From: an uncultured Prevotella sp.
GTDB taxonomy: Bacteria; Bacteroidota; Bacteroidia; Bacteroidales; Bacteroidaceae
Reading direction: 5' to 3'
Assembly (NCBI GenBank): GCA_946186115.1
Contig: CAMHLV010000023.1
Span: 1-40,368, forward strand
DNA length: 40,368 nt
Under the pieces are notes generated by a model. It searched no databases. It was not told the origin of the DNA and saw only the letters and a program-made list of their open reading frames with translations. Both the position numbers and the translations under genes were made by a program. This document shows, piece by piece, positions 1 through 7,904 of the stretch (the stretch's first letter is position 1; every line of letters begins with the position of its first letter).

Positions 1-2
1 CC

Positions 3-92
3 GGCCGTGCCATCAGCGAGAAGGCTGAATACAAAAATTGTGATGCTGATTTTTGGAATTCTGACCATCAGAATTTTCCTAATGAGCATTAG
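3..92 (+). CDS. 3' end of an unidentified gene (partial)
   Basis: The frame starting at base 3 is open from the window edge to a TAG at 90-92, giving a 29-residue C-terminal tail (begins GRAISEKAEYKN, ends NFPNEH). The last ten residues are encoded by the 21-bp palindromic repeats listed separately, so the repeat may have supplied the stop codon. No domain is recognisable in so short a piece. The stretch could be non-coding; only the upstream sequence would settle it. Confidence 0.35.
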   Translation, partial: GRAISEKAEYKNCDADFWNSDHQNFPNEH

Positions 93-101
93 AATTTCGC
101 T
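60..101 (+). repeat. Two tandem 21-bp palindromic units (TTCTGAnCATnAGAATTTT type)
   Basis: Two adjacent 21-base units at 60-80 and 81-101 share the pattern TTCTGA-nCA-TCAGAA-TTTT, in which TTCTGA and TCAGAA are reverse complements. The second unit is degenerate. The same unit, three times in tandem and in the same orientation, lies at 5661-5723 beyond metH. Confidence 0.75.
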
Positions 102-268
102 ACGGAACATTGCTCTCCCGTCAATGCTCACAAAAAGCGATGAGTCTACGATAATTAGAGTCCCCGAATTTCGCAAAACATTTTCCTGATATGGTCTTTA
201 CTGATATGCCAAACTTTCCCGCCTGGCAAGCATTCCCGCGAAAAAAAACTAAAATTTTATTCATATTA

Positions 269-300
269 TTTGGATATTCGCTTACTTATTCGTACCTTTG
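269..300 (+). promoter_or_regulatory. rplS promoter (Bacteroidota type)
   Basis: TTTG at 269-272 is followed after 20 bases by TACCTTTG at 293-300, matching the Bacteroidota -33/-7 consensus (TTTG, 19-21 bases, TAnnTTTG). TTCG-like bases (ATTCG) directly precede the -7 box. Transcription would begin near 307, giving a leader of about 90 nt before rplS. In that leader TGTTAT (345-350) can pair with ATAACA (364-369), a weak hairpin that could be regulatory. Confidence 0.8.
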
Positions 301-396
301 CAGCCGCTTTCCGCGTAATCGCTGGCAGGAAGTCTCGAGAGGCCTGTTATGTTGCGCTGGAACGATAACAACAACATTTTAAGTTTATAAAAAACA

Positions 397-759
397 ATGG
401 ATTTAATTAAAGTTGCTGAAGAAGCATTTGCAACCGGCAAGCAGCACCCGGAATTCAAGGCGGGTGACACTATTACTGTCGCTTACAAAATTATCGAGGG
501 TTCTAAGGAGCGTATCCAGCTCTACCGTGGCGTGGTCATCAAGATCTGCGGTCATGGTGAGAAGAAGCGCTTCACCGTTCGCAAGATGTCAGGCACCGTG
601 GGTGTGGAGCGTATCTTCCCCATCGAGTCTCCCAACATCGAGAGCATCGAGGTGAACAAGGTTGGTAAGGTACGTCGCGCTAAGCTCTACTATCTGCGCA
701 AGCTCACTGGTAAGGCTGCCCGCATTAAGGAAAAGCGTTCTGCCATCAAGGCCGACTAA
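397..759 (+). CDS. rplS: 50S ribosomal protein L19
   Basis: This 120-residue protein is ribosomal protein L19, a large-subunit component at the interface with the 30S subunit. The family signature is clear: an N-terminal helix, then [40 protein letters not shown] and a basic C-terminal segment ([22 protein letters not shown]). Its length is normal for L19. It starts with ATG about 90 nt after a good promoter and is followed by a strong intrinsic terminator, so it is probably monocistronic. Expression could be autoregulated through the leader, as for many ribosomal proteins; that is inference. Confidence 0.98.
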   Translation: MDLIKVAEEAFATGKQHPEFKAGDTITVAYKIIEGSKERIQLYRGVVIKICGHGEKKRFTVRKMSGTVGVERIFPIESPNIESIEVNKVGKVRRAKLYYLRKLTGKAARIKEKRSAIKAD

Positions 760-781
760 GAACAAGACCGATAACGAGCAT

Positions 782-816
782 AAAAAGAGACATCCCGCGA
801 AAGGATGTCTCTTTTT
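782..816. terminator. Bidirectional terminator between rplS and metF
   Basis: A perfect stem pairs 782-795 with 803-816 (AAAAAGAGACATCC / GGATGTCTCTTTTT) around the 7-nt loop CGCGAAA. The outer A and T runs make it usable in both directions, which fits its place between convergent rplS and metF. Confidence 0.93.
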
Positions 817-839
817 ATATTGCTAAAATAAAAAATGGC

Positions 840-1799
840 TCAGAATACAGCACTGACTATCTTCCTCACATTATCTGTCTTAGCCATGGTATAGTAGTGG
901 ATGGCTGGGACACCGTGATTAAGCAATTCGCGACTCTGACTGACACACCACTCTATTCCTGCCTGATAGGCATCGTCGGAAGTCTTGGCAGCAGAAAGCA
1001 TGGCAACCAGTTCCTGCGGGATATCAATATGGAAGGAGCGTGGCAACAGGTCAATCTGACGCTTCGAGGAGATAGGCTTCAAACCGGGAATGATGGGAAC
1101 CGTGATACCTGCCTCTCTGCAACGCTCAACAAAGCTGAAGAACTGTTGGTTGTCGAAGAACATCTGTGTTACCACATAATCGGCACCGGCCTCAACCTTA
1201 CGCTTGAGATACGAAATATCTGTATCGAGGTTGGCAGCCTCGTAGTGCTTCTCGGGATATGCAGCCACACCAACGCAAAAGTCGGTCGATAGTCCGTTCT
1301 TCACCGTCGGGTCGAGATACTGTCCGCCATTCAGCTGATGTATCATAGCCACCAGTTCGTCAGTATGTGAGAAGCCGTCGGGCTCTGGGATGAAGAAGCG
1401 CTGTCCGGGAATGGCATCACCACGCAATGCCACTATATTTTGTATTCCAAGGAAATGCAGGTCGAGCAGTTCACTCTCCACCTTTGAGCGTGATGCTCCG
1501 CCACAGATAACGTGGGGCACTATTTCCAATTGCGGATAGCGCCTCATAATGGCTGCCACGATGGCTACGGTACCCGGGCGCTTGGCCAGTGTCAGTTTAG
1601 TATATGTGCCATCGGCATTAGGCACATACTCTACTTCGTCGCGGTGGCAAGTGACATTAATAAACGGCGGTTCAAACTCCATCAGTGGATCGATGCTGTC
1701 GTAAAGGCGGCTAACATCGCTGCCCTTCAGTGGAGGAACCAGTTCAAATGACGCGAAAGGCTTCTTGCTGCCATTCAGGATATCTATTACTTTGCTCAT
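840..1799 (-). CDS. metF: Methylenetetrahydrofolate reductase
   Basis: The 319-residue product is the FAD enzyme that reduces 5,10-methylene-THF to 5-methyl-THF, the methyl donor for methionine synthase. Visible family features are the N-terminal ASFELVPP strand with the conserved Glu (the catalytic Glu position of MetF), the INVTCHRDE segment, GIQNIVALRGD, FCVGVAAYPEKH, and DYVVTQMFFDNQQF followed by IPGLKPI. Length is typical (about 300). It is 39 nt downstream of metH on the same strand, so substrate supply and use are probably co-transcribed. The spacer is made of TTCGTA/AACGAA-like repeats. The shared terminator lies just past its stop. Confidence 0.96.
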   Translation of the reverse strand: MSKVIDILNGSKKPFASFELVPPLKGSDVSRLYDSIDPLMEFEPPFINVTCHRDEVEYVPNADGTYTKLTLAKRPGTVAIVAAIMRRYPQLEIVPHVICGGASRSKVESELLDLHFLGIQNIVALRGDAIPGQRFFIPEPDGFSHTDELVAMIHQLNGGQYLDPTVKNGLSTDFCVGVAAYPEKHYEAANLDTDISYLKRKVEAGADYVVTQMFFDNQQFFSFVERCREAGITVPIIPGLKPISSKRQIDLLPRSFHIDIPQELVAMLSAAKTSDDAYQAGIEWCVSQSRELLNHGVPAIHYYTMAKTDNVRKIVSAVF

Positions 1800-1802
1800 A
1801 TC

Positions 1803-1865
1803 TTTTCGTCTGTTCGTTTTCGTATTTTCGTATATTCGTTATTTGTTATCGTTATTAATATATTT
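1803..1865 (-). repeat. AACGAA/AACGATAAC-type simple repeat at the metH-metF junction
   Basis: Read on the minus strand, this stretch is built of AACGATAAC, AATAACGAA and ACGAAAA units. It forms the metH-metF spacer and encodes the last residues of MetH (NNDNK). Similar hexamers occur in frame in three other genes (15435-15468, 19441-19470, 33799-33846). Confidence 0.6.
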
Positions 1866-4800
1866 CGACAGCAGTTGTTCCCCTTGGTCCAAGGTTATGC
1901 CTCGCCGCTGGCAATAGTCAGTCAATTGCGCCCTGTCGATATGGCCGATTGGGAAATAGCGGGCTTCGGAATGACCTATAAACATGCCGCAGATAGAAGT
2001 GGAAGGCAGGATAGAATAATGATCTGTAAGCGACACGCCAAGTCGCTGTTCTGCCTGCAGGCGGTCGAATACAATACGCTTCAGCGAATGGTCGGGACAT
2101 GACGCATAGCCGAAAGCTGCACGGATAGCTCGCTGCTGTCCATACAGGCGCTGCTGGAGCCACTCGGCACAAGCCTCGGCGAGTCGTGAGCACACGGCAT
2201 GAGCCATCAGGCGCTCTGCATCATCGGTTGCCGCCTGCTTAGGACGGGCCACGACAACAAAGAGGCCGAGGGGTCTGGGCTGCTGGTCATCATAGAAGTC
2301 TGCCAGCGAGAGATAGCGTCCTGCTGCCGACTGACTGCGCAACATGGGTAATGACTGGCCATCGCTGAATACAAGGTCATTACCGTTTCTGGTAACATCC
2401 TCAAACTCCAGGGCCGTCATCAGCTGGATGCTATCTGACTTTATGGCCTGCTGCAGCCATCTCTTGCCATCGGCTAACGTCTTCTCGGCCTCAGGATTGA
2501 CCAACAACTGTTGAAGGGTTTCACCCTTGAAGCCCCAGAATAGCAGGAACATTCGCCAATCAATCCATTCTGACACCGTAGAGATGCTCACCTCTGTATC
2601 AGGTATTCTGGAGCGCAACTCGTCCAAAACAGGAGAATAGCCGTCGTCATGCAGTCTGGGAGCCTTGGCATTGGCCTCTGTATATGGTGTCAATTCTGCA
2701 TGATGCTCATTATATGCATCTCTTATCTGCTGCTGTTCTGCCTTCAACTGGCTGATGGTTGCCTTTGGGTCAATCTGCAGCTTTTTGGCCAGCACGGAAG
2801 TTTGCGAGGCATCGCCACCGTATGCCACGCAACCATCGTAGAGCGGGGCTAACTTGACAGCAGTATGTACGGCCGACGTGGTGGCTCCACCAACAAACAG
2901 TGGAACGTGCAAATGATTGGTCTGAAACAATCGACAGAGATTCTCCATCTCTTTCAGCGAGGGTGTTATCAGTCCGCTGACACCTACCATCAACGGATGC
3001 ATGCGTTGTGTCTCGGCTAGTATTGTCTCATTTGGAACCATGACTCCAAGATCGTGAACTTCGAAATTGTTGCAACCTAACACTATGTCAACAATATTCT
3101 TGCCGATGTCATGAACATCTCCATTGGCAGTAGCCGTCAGTATGACAGGACGCTCCTCACGCCCAACACTGCCGGCCTCGATATATGGTTGCAGCAATGC
3201 TACGGCATCCTTCATGACCTTGGCCGACTTTACCACCTGCGGCAGAAACATCTTACCCTCGCCAAACAACTGTCCGATATGCTCCATGGCTTGCATCAAC
3301 GGTTTCTCAATAACATCCACAGGATTGCCATACGCAGAGAGGGCCTCGGGAATATCAACTGCCAGATAGTCGCTAACCCCCTTGCTCAAGGCATATGCCA
3401 GACGCTCATCGACAGATTTCGAACGCCATGAGTCAGCTGCTTTGGCTGCAGCCGCCCCACCTACAGCAGAGTCTTGGCCTTGCTCGGCTTTCAATTCATC
3501 GGCAAGACTGATAAGACGGTCGGTGGCATCATTGTCGGTATTCAAGATGACGTCTTCGACAGCCTTCAACAATTGAGGGTCTATCTCGTCGTAAACCTGA
3601 AGCATTGAGGGATTGACAATAGCCATATCAAGCCCGGCTTTTATGGCATGATAGAGAAATACGGAATGCATGGCTTCGCGCACCTTGTTATTGCCGCGGA
3701 AAGCAAACGACAGGTTGCTAACACCACCACTCGTCTTTGCATGAGGCAGATTCTGCTTTATCCATGCAACAGCACGAATGAAATCTATACCGTAGTTGGC
3801 ATGGTCGCTAATGCCTGTACCTATGGAGAGGATATTGACATCGAAGACGATATCTTGAGGCAGGAATCCGATGCCTGTCAGCAAGTCGTAAGCACGTTGG
3901 GCTATGGCAATTTTCCGTTCGTAAGTGGTAGCCTGACCATTCTCGTCGAAGGCCATCACAACCACAGCAGCACCGAGTCGGTGCAACTCACGGGCCTTGG
4001 AGAGGAAATCCTGCTCACCATTTTTCAGACTAATCGAGTTGACGATGCACTTGCCTTGTGAGTTTTTAAGTCCTTCCAGGATAGTTGCCCAGTCAGAAGA
4101 GTCGATCATCAGCACTGAACGGGCCACAGCGGGGTCGTTGGCAATATACCTAACAAAGGTCTGCATCTCCTGTCGGCTATCGAGCATAGCATCATCCATG
4201 TTGATGTCGATGACTGCTGCACCGCCCTCTATCTGCTGACGGGCAACAGACATAGCCTCATCATAACTTTTAGAACCTATCAGACGGGCGAATTTTCGTG
4301 AACCAGCAACATTTGTCCGCTCACCGACATTAGTAAAGTTCTGTGTCTGGCGGTCAACCAGCAGGACATCAAGTCCTGAAAGCCACATCTTGTTGTCTGC
4401 GATAGGCAGGCGACGTGGGGCAATACCGCTTAATGCCTGACTTATTGCCCTGACATGCTGTTCGTCAGTGCCACAACAACCGCCTGCAATATTTATGAGC
4501 CCAGCCTCAGCCATTTCCCTTAAGTGGGAAGCAGTAAACTCAGGAAGTTCCTCATACTCTCCCATTTCGTTGGGCAATCCGGCATTAGGATGAACACTGA
4601 TGAACGACGGCACTACAGCCGCCAGCCTCTCAATAAACGGCCGGAGGTCAACCACACCAAATGAGCAGTTGAGTCCGAAGCTCAATATAGGATAATGAGA
4701 GATGCTGACATAGAAGGCCTCCAACGTCTGGCCGGTAAGAGTCCGACCACTGCGGTCGTTGATAGTTGCCGACACCATTACCGGTATTATACACCCCAGA

Positions 4801-5378
4801 CGTTCGTTCAGTTGCTGAATGGCATAAAGGGCGGCTTTTGTATTCAAGGCATCGAAACACGTCTCCAACAACAGCAGGTCTGCCCCACCCTCTATCAGTG
4901 CTTCTGCCTGACTACCGTATGCAGATGCCATCTCGTCGAAGTCAACAGTTCGCAAGGCAGGCTCGTTCATGTCAGAAGCCAGCGAAAGCGACTTTGACGT
5001 CGGTCCCATTGAACCAGCCACCCACACTTTGCGCTCTGTGCATCCGTCAGCAACACTACGGGCAATACGGGCTCCTTCGTACGACATCTCCCTTGCCAAC
5101 GCCTCACACTGATATTCCCGCTGACTGATGCTGTTGGCAGAAAAAGTATTGGTGGATATGATGTCGGCACCAGCATCGATATATCGCTGATGTATTCCTG
5201 CAATGGCATCGGGAGCCGTCAGGCAGAGTATGTCGTTGTTACCCGTCAGAGACACGGGCCAGTTGGCAAAGCGCCCTGCATGGAACGTCTCTACCGGCAA
5301 TGCCAGCGACTGTATAACAGTACCCATGGCACCGTCAAGGATCAAGATGCGTTGCTTTAATTCTTCCTGAATAGTCAT
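1839..5378 (-). CDS. metH: Cobalamin-dependent methionine synthase
   Basis: This 1179-residue protein transfers the methyl group of 5-methyl-THF to homocysteine via methylcobalamin. All four modules are present in order: a homocysteine-binding barrel with zinc ligands Cys238 (LNCSFG) and Cys301/Cys302 (GGCCGT); a pterin-binding barrel starting at [14 protein letters not shown]; a B12 domain with the cobalt-ligating His756 in DVHDIGK; and a C-terminal AdoMet reactivation domain ([12 protein letters not shown], then [13 protein letters not shown]). Length is close to the E. coli enzyme (about 1230). It starts 2 nt after the small upstream ORF and is followed by metF. The extreme C-terminus (NNDNK) is encoded by a simple repeat. 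The enzyme implies B12 uptake or synthesis elsewhere in the genome. Confidence 0.97.
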   Translation of the reverse strand: MTIQEELKQRILILDGAMGTVIQSLALPVETFHAGRFANWPVSLTGNNDILCLTAPDAIAGIHQRYIDAGADIISTNTFSANSISQREYQCEALAREMSYEGARIARSVADGCTERKVWVAGSMGPTSKSLSLASDMNEPALRTVDFDEMASAYGSQAEALIEGGADLLLLETCFDALNTKAALYAIQQLNERLGCIIPVMVSATINDRSGRTLTGQTLEAFYVSISHYPILSFGLNCSFGVVDLRPFIERLAAVVPSFISVHPNAGLPNEMGEYEELPEFTASHLREMAEAGLINIAGGCCGTDEQHVRAISQALSGIAPRRLPIADNKMWLSGLDVLLVDRQTQNFTNVGERTNVAGSRKFARLIGSKSYDEAMSVARQQIEGGAAVIDINMDDAMLDSRQEMQTFVRYIANDPAVARSVLMIDSSDWATILEGLKNSQGKCIVNSISLKNGEQDFLSKARELHRLGAAVVVMAFDENGQATTYERKIAIAQRAYDLLTGIGFLPQDIVFDVNILSIGTGISDHANYGIDFIRAVAWIKQNLPHAKTSGGVSNLSFAFRGNNKVREAMHSVFLYHAIKAGLDMAIVNPSMLQVYDEIDPQLLKAVEDVILNTDNDATDRLISLADELKAEQGQDSAVGGAAAAKAADSWRSKSVDERLAYALSKGVSDYLAVDIPEALSAYGNPVDVIEKPLMQAMEHIGQLFGEGKMFLPQVVKSAKVMKDAVALLQPYIEAGSVGREERPVILTATANGDVHDIGKNIVDIVLGCNNFEVHDLGVMVPNETILAETQRMHPLMVGVSGLITPSLKEMENLCRLFQTNHLHVPLFVGGATTSAVHTAVKLAPLYDGCVAYGGDASQTSVLAKKLQIDPKATISQLKAEQQQIRDAYNEHHAELTPYTEANAKAPRLHDDGYSPVLDELRSRIPDTEVSISTVSEWIDWRMFLLFWGFKGETLQQLLVNPEAEKTLADGKRWLQQAIKSDSIQLMTALEFEDVTRNGNDLVFSDGQSLPMLRSQSAAGRYLSLADFYDDQQPRPLGLFVVVARPKQAATDDAERLMAHAVCSRLAEACAEWLQQRLYGQQRAIRAAFGYASCPDHSLKRIVFDRLQAEQRLGVSLTDHYSILPSTSICGMFIGHSEARYFPIGHIDRAQLTDYCQRRGITLDQGEQLLSKYINNDNK

Positions 5379-5380
5379 AG

Positions 5381-5578
5381 TTAGCTTTTGTTTTCTTTCT
5401 CATGTCCACCATAGACAGCCTCATCACTCTCGCCATGCAGGGCATCCTGAAACGAGTCCCAGTCTTGAAATCCTGCCAACAGCGACAAGCGGTCAAGTGT
5501 CTTACGGTTGGGTTTCCTTAGCAATTCACCCTCCACAGCCTCTAATAATTTGCGGAGCGCATGTCTCTTTTTCTCCAT
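5381..5578 (-). CDS. Small protein of unknown function at the head of the metH operon
   Basis: A 65-residue, highly charged protein (starts MEKKRHALRK, ends GGHEKENKS), separated from metH by 2 nt, so the two are very probably co-transcribed. The central TLDRLSLLAGFQDWDSF resembles, from memory, the C-terminal part of a Bacteroidota DNA-binding-like family with a 'TLDxLARFxGYxDWxxF' segment; the helix-turn-helix half of that family is absent. The only Met is the first residue. A -7 box (TACCTTTG) lies about 8 bases upstream of the ATG, so the message would be almost leaderless. Function unknown; a leader peptide or small regulator is possible. Confidence 0.7.
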   Translation of the reverse strand: MEKKRHALRKLLEAVEGELLRKPNRKTLDRLSLLAGFQDWDSFQDALHGESDEAVYGGHEKENKS

Positions 5579-5586
5579 AATCTCTG

Positions 5587-5594
5587 CAAAGGTA
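5587..5594 (-). promoter_or_regulatory. -7 box of the metH operon promoter
   Basis: On the minus strand these bases read TACCTTTG, a perfect TAnnTTTG. No convincing TTTG is seen 19-21 bases upstream. The start point would fall about 2-4 nt before the ATG at 5578, implying a near-leaderless transcript. Confidence 0.6.
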
Positions 5595-5660
5595 TAAAAA
5601 AAGAATCGATTTAGAGGAATAAAACGCTTTATTTTTCTAAAATAATGCTGATGAGGGGAA

Positions 5661-5723
5661 TTCTGACCATTAGAATTTTATTTCTGAGCATCAGAATTTT
5701 ATTTCTGAGCATCAGAATTTTTC
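5661..5723 (+). repeat. Three tandem 21-bp palindromic units
   Basis: Units at 5661-5681, 5682-5702 and 5703-5723 follow TTCTGAGCATCAGAATTTTAT with few changes; each is a dyad (TTCTGA / TCAGAA). They match the pair at 60-101 in sequence and orientation, so this repeat brackets the rplS-metF-metH block. Confidence 0.85.
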
Positions 5724-5771
5724 CAGTCAACGTAGTATCTTTTAGTAACCATGAGGCCGCAAATTATGCGT

Positions 5772-6003
5772 GCGCGTATATGTATAGTGAATAATCTTTT
5801 TGACCTACAACCGCTACACCCACAACACCCGCATTGGGTGTCGCGGGTGTTGTGGGTGTAGGGTGATTTCCTGATTCACTATATATATGGATAGCTAAAC
5901 GCTTTTTTATCCTACACTTCCTACACTTCCTACACTGGCCGTCAGTGTAGGAAGTGTAGGAAGTGTAGGATATTTTTTTGTTTAACTATATAAACATACG
6001 CGC
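5772..6003. repeat. 232-bp composite nested palindrome
   Basis: GCGCGTAT (5772-5779) is the reverse complement of ATACGCGC (5996-6003). Inside lie two arms. Arm 1: a 16-bp stem (5777-5792 with 5874-5889, two G-T pairs) around a perfect 19-bp stem (5814-5832 with 5843-5861). Arm 2: a 10-bp stem with one mismatch (5891-5900 with 5980-5989) around a perfect 30-bp stem (5908-5937 with 5943-5972) with the 5-nt loop GCCGT. The stems are built of CCTACACTT or CCACAACACC-like steps. Arm 2 is followed by T7 and could terminate + strand transcription. No ORF is present. Confidence 0.9.
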
Positions 6004-6143
6004 GAGGCAATTCTAAGCAGCGAACCGAATATAGTTGAGCGAATACGAAACTTGGGCGAATCCCCTTTTGACGTTGTAAACGTTAGATATTTTTCACTTA
6101 TATTCCCAATATTATCACTATCATTTGAAATTTTAGTTCCATC

Positions 6144-6178
6144 TTTGGCTCAAATCTCAAATAAAATTTGTACTTTTG
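6144..6178 (+). promoter_or_regulatory. Promoter of the 6.2-6.8 kb structured transcript
   Basis: TTTG at 6144-6147 and TACTTTTG at 6171-6178 form a -33/-7 pair with a longer than usual spacer of 23. A start near 6185 would transcribe the structured RNA and read towards the restriction-modification operon. No other TAnnTTTG box was found between here and the ATG at 6788. Confidence 0.6.
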
Positions 6179-6272
6179 CGGTCAGCATCTGCCCTTATGA
6201 CAGCGATGCCCTTTGAGAAGGACTTAGTTGATGGGTGGAGCACTACATATTAGAAGGCGTTACTGACGCTTT

Positions 6273-6478
6273 GTTTTTGTGTATTCGAACTACCACAATC
6301 GAAAGAGGACAAGAACATTGCAGGGGTAACTCCACGGGGTGTAGTATATACTCTCCGTAGTGTGCTGCGAGGGTCTGGTATCCTCAATGCACACTTTACG
6401 GGTGTCTATATACCTCAACGTGGGTGTTTCTCTGTTTGTTTTCCTCAAGGCTGTGGTAGGCCTGAATACAGAACAAGC
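6273..6478 (+). ncRNA. Rod-shaped structured RNA, 6S-like candidate
   Basis: About 200 nt fold back almost completely. Visible helices are: 6274-6286 with 6464-6476 (interrupted), CTACCACA 6290-6297 with 6452-6459, GAGGA 6305-6309 with TCCTC 6441-6445, CCACG 6332-6336 with 6419-6423, GTATATA 6344-6350 with 6407-6413, 6355-6365 with 6389-6401 (2-nt bulge), and GAGG 6369-6372 with 6382-6385 closing a 9-nt loop. An asymmetric unpaired region (about 6317-6331 opposite 6424-6433) lies mid-rod. A long rod with a central bubble is the architecture of 6S RNA, which binds RNA polymerase. The 6S identity is inference; the fold is directly readable. Ends are approximate. A weak hairpin with a T-run (AAGC..GCTT, 6485-6502) could end it. 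Confidence 0.5.
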
Positions 6479-6500
6479 AGATGTAAGCACCCGCGCTTTT

Positions 6501-6738
6501 TATTTGTAGTTGCCAATAGTTATTGAACCCGTTCGCACAGGGTGTTTGCGGACAACTATAAATAGAACAAGAAAAGAGTAAAGATTAAATAGAGTATTTG
6601 ACATCCTTGATTGACTGATTAACCAGAATTAGGACCTCAGGAAACACATCAGTCAGACAGGCTTCAGGATGTTCTCGCTCATATGGGCGTGGACTGAGTG
6701 ATAGTTGTCTGATGTGGGCTGTCCTAAGCCTTGGTTAA
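6501..6738 (+). promoter_or_regulatory. Structured leader with competing helices upstream of the RM operon
   Basis: First module (6501-6564): a 12-bp stem 6501-6512 with 6553-6564 encloses two small hairpins, a three-way-junction shape. Second module: TTAACCA 6619-6625 pairs with 6732-6738, TTAGGAC 6629-6635 with 6721-6727, and CACATCAG 6645-6652 with 6709-6716. Two alternatives conflict with these: ACATCCT 6601-6607 with AGGATGT 6666-6672 (crossing the outer stem), and TCAGTC 6649-6654 with GACTGA 6692-6697. With a terminator directly downstream, this is riboswitch or attenuator architecture. No known riboswitch class was recognised. Confidence 0.5.
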
Positions 6739-6754
6739 GCACTTCATTTACCAC

Positions 6755-6786
6755 GCCCCCTTTTCGAAACGAAGAGAGGGCTTTTT
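6755..6786 (+). terminator. Intrinsic terminator immediately before the methyltransferase start
   Basis: A 12-bp stem pairs 6755-6766 with 6770-6781 (one C-A mismatch, one G-T pair) around an AAA loop, followed by five T at 6782-6786. The methyltransferase ATG is at 6788. Either it ends a separate upstream RNA or it attenuates the operon; it also covers the purine-rich ribosome-binding region (GAAGAGAGGG, 6771-6780). Confidence 0.75.
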
Positions 6787-6787
6787 C

Positions 6788-7903
6788 ATGTCAAAGAAGA
6801 AATTTATGTTCATAGACTTGTTTGCGGGTATTGGCGGCTTCCACACTGCCATGCATAGTGTTGGAGGCAAATGCGTCTTCGCGAGCGAGTGGGACAAAAA
6901 TGCCAGAATATCATACGAGGCGAACTACAAAGATATAGAACCCAAGTTATTTGCAAAAGACAAAGAGGGACGTTACCTCTATTTCAACGAAGACATCAAC
7001 GATGCTGTTCCATCGGAGATACCTAATTTCGACATCTGTTGTGGTGGTTTCCCTTGTCAGCCCTTTTCCGTTGCCGGTTTGAAGCGTGGCTTTGATGATA
7101 CGAGAGGAACACTTTTCTTTAACATTGCAAATATCGTAAGGGAGAAGATTAACGCTGGTGTTCCGCCCAGAGTGTTGTTCCTTGAAAACGTAAGAGGTCT
7201 GAAGAACCACGATAAAGGAAATACGTTAAAGGTAATTCTGGCGACCCTCAAAGAGCTTGGGTACGGCTATTCATACGAAGTTCTCAATGCCAAATACTTT
7301 GGTGTTCCCCAGAATAGAGAACGCCTGTTTATCATCGCTTGGTATAAAAAACTGGTCGATGTAGATGGATTCCGTTTTCCTTGGGGTATTGCTCCTGACG
7401 GCAAAACAATCTATGACAAAGAGAAGTTGAAAGAGGGTACGATGCCTACGAGAGTTGCAGATATCTTTGAGCCAAGTGAGACCATAGACCCAAAGTTCAC
7501 TATTTCTGATCGCATGTGGATAGGCCATCAGAACCGCAAGGAACGTAACAAAATGAATGGCAAGGGGTTTGGCTATTCATTATTCAATGCAGACAGTCTT
7601 TATACGAGTACCATCTCTGCCCGTTATTGGAAGGACGGCAGCGAGATACTGATTGACCAGTCAGACAAAGGATTAAATCCTCGAACGCTGACACCTGTTG
7701 AAGCAGGAAGACTGCAGGGCTATAGAATTATGGGTAATGGATGGGAGCATCCAGAATGTGCAAACAACCAGAATTACAATACCTCTAATCCTGAGTTCAA
7801 AATAGTTGTCTCAAAGAAAGAAGCTTACCATCAGTTTGGAAATAGTGTGGCAATACCTGTCATTAAGAGACTTGCTGAAGAAATTGTAAAACAGTTGATG
7901 TAA
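6788..7903 (+). CDS. C5-cytosine DNA methyltransferase (RM modification subunit)
   Basis: The 371-residue enzyme methylates cytosine at C5 using AdoMet and should protect host DNA from the nuclease encoded downstream. Motifs are in the usual order: I (FIDLFAGIGGF, residue 7 on), IV (GGFPCQPFS, catalytic Cys90), VI (FLENVRGL), VIII (QNRERLFI), a variable target-recognition region, and X (HQFGNSVAIPV) at the C-terminus. I chose the ATG at 6788 over a TTG at 6731 because the latter lies inside an RNA stem and the N-terminus from 6788 begins just before motif I. The next gene starts 1 nt after its stop. Composition is AT-richer than metH or purH, suggesting transfer. The target sequence cannot be read from the protein. 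Confidence 0.93.
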   Translation: MSKKKFMFIDLFAGIGGFHTAMHSVGGKCVFASEWDKNARISYEANYKDIEPKLFAKDKEGRYLYFNEDINDAVPSEIPNFDICCGGFPCQPFSVAGLKRGFDDTRGTLFFNIANIVREKINAGVPPRVLFLENVRGLKNHDKGNTLKVILATLKELGYGYSYEVLNAKYFGVPQNRERLFIIAWYKKLVDVDGFRFPWGIAPDGKTIYDKEKLKEGTMPTRVADIFEPSETIDPKFTISDRMWIGHQNRKERNKMNGKGFGYSLFNADSLYTSTISARYWKDGSEILIDQSDKGLNPRTLTPVEAGRLQGYRIMGNGWEHPECANNQNYNTSNPEFKIVVSKKEAYHQFGNSVAIPVIKRLAEEIVKQLM

Positions 7904-7904
7904 T

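Noticed and set aside
7..382. Two ~60-codon + strand frames before rplS
   Set aside because: They run through the 21-bp repeats and the rplS promoter, with no family resemblance.
6290..6490. 66-codon minus-strand frame
   Set aside because: It coincides with the rod-shaped RNA, whose pairing explains the sequence better; no promoter on that strand.
6731..6787. TTG start 57 nt upstream of the methyltransferase ATG
   Set aside because: The TTG is in the closing helix of the leader and the extension would run through the terminator hairpin; the ATG at 6788 fits the family N-terminus.
6180..6790. tmRNA, RNase P RNA or SRP RNA for the structured region
   Set aside because: No tRNA-like ends, no GAGGAAAGUCC/ACAGAA core and no GGAAGGAAGCA-type loop were found.
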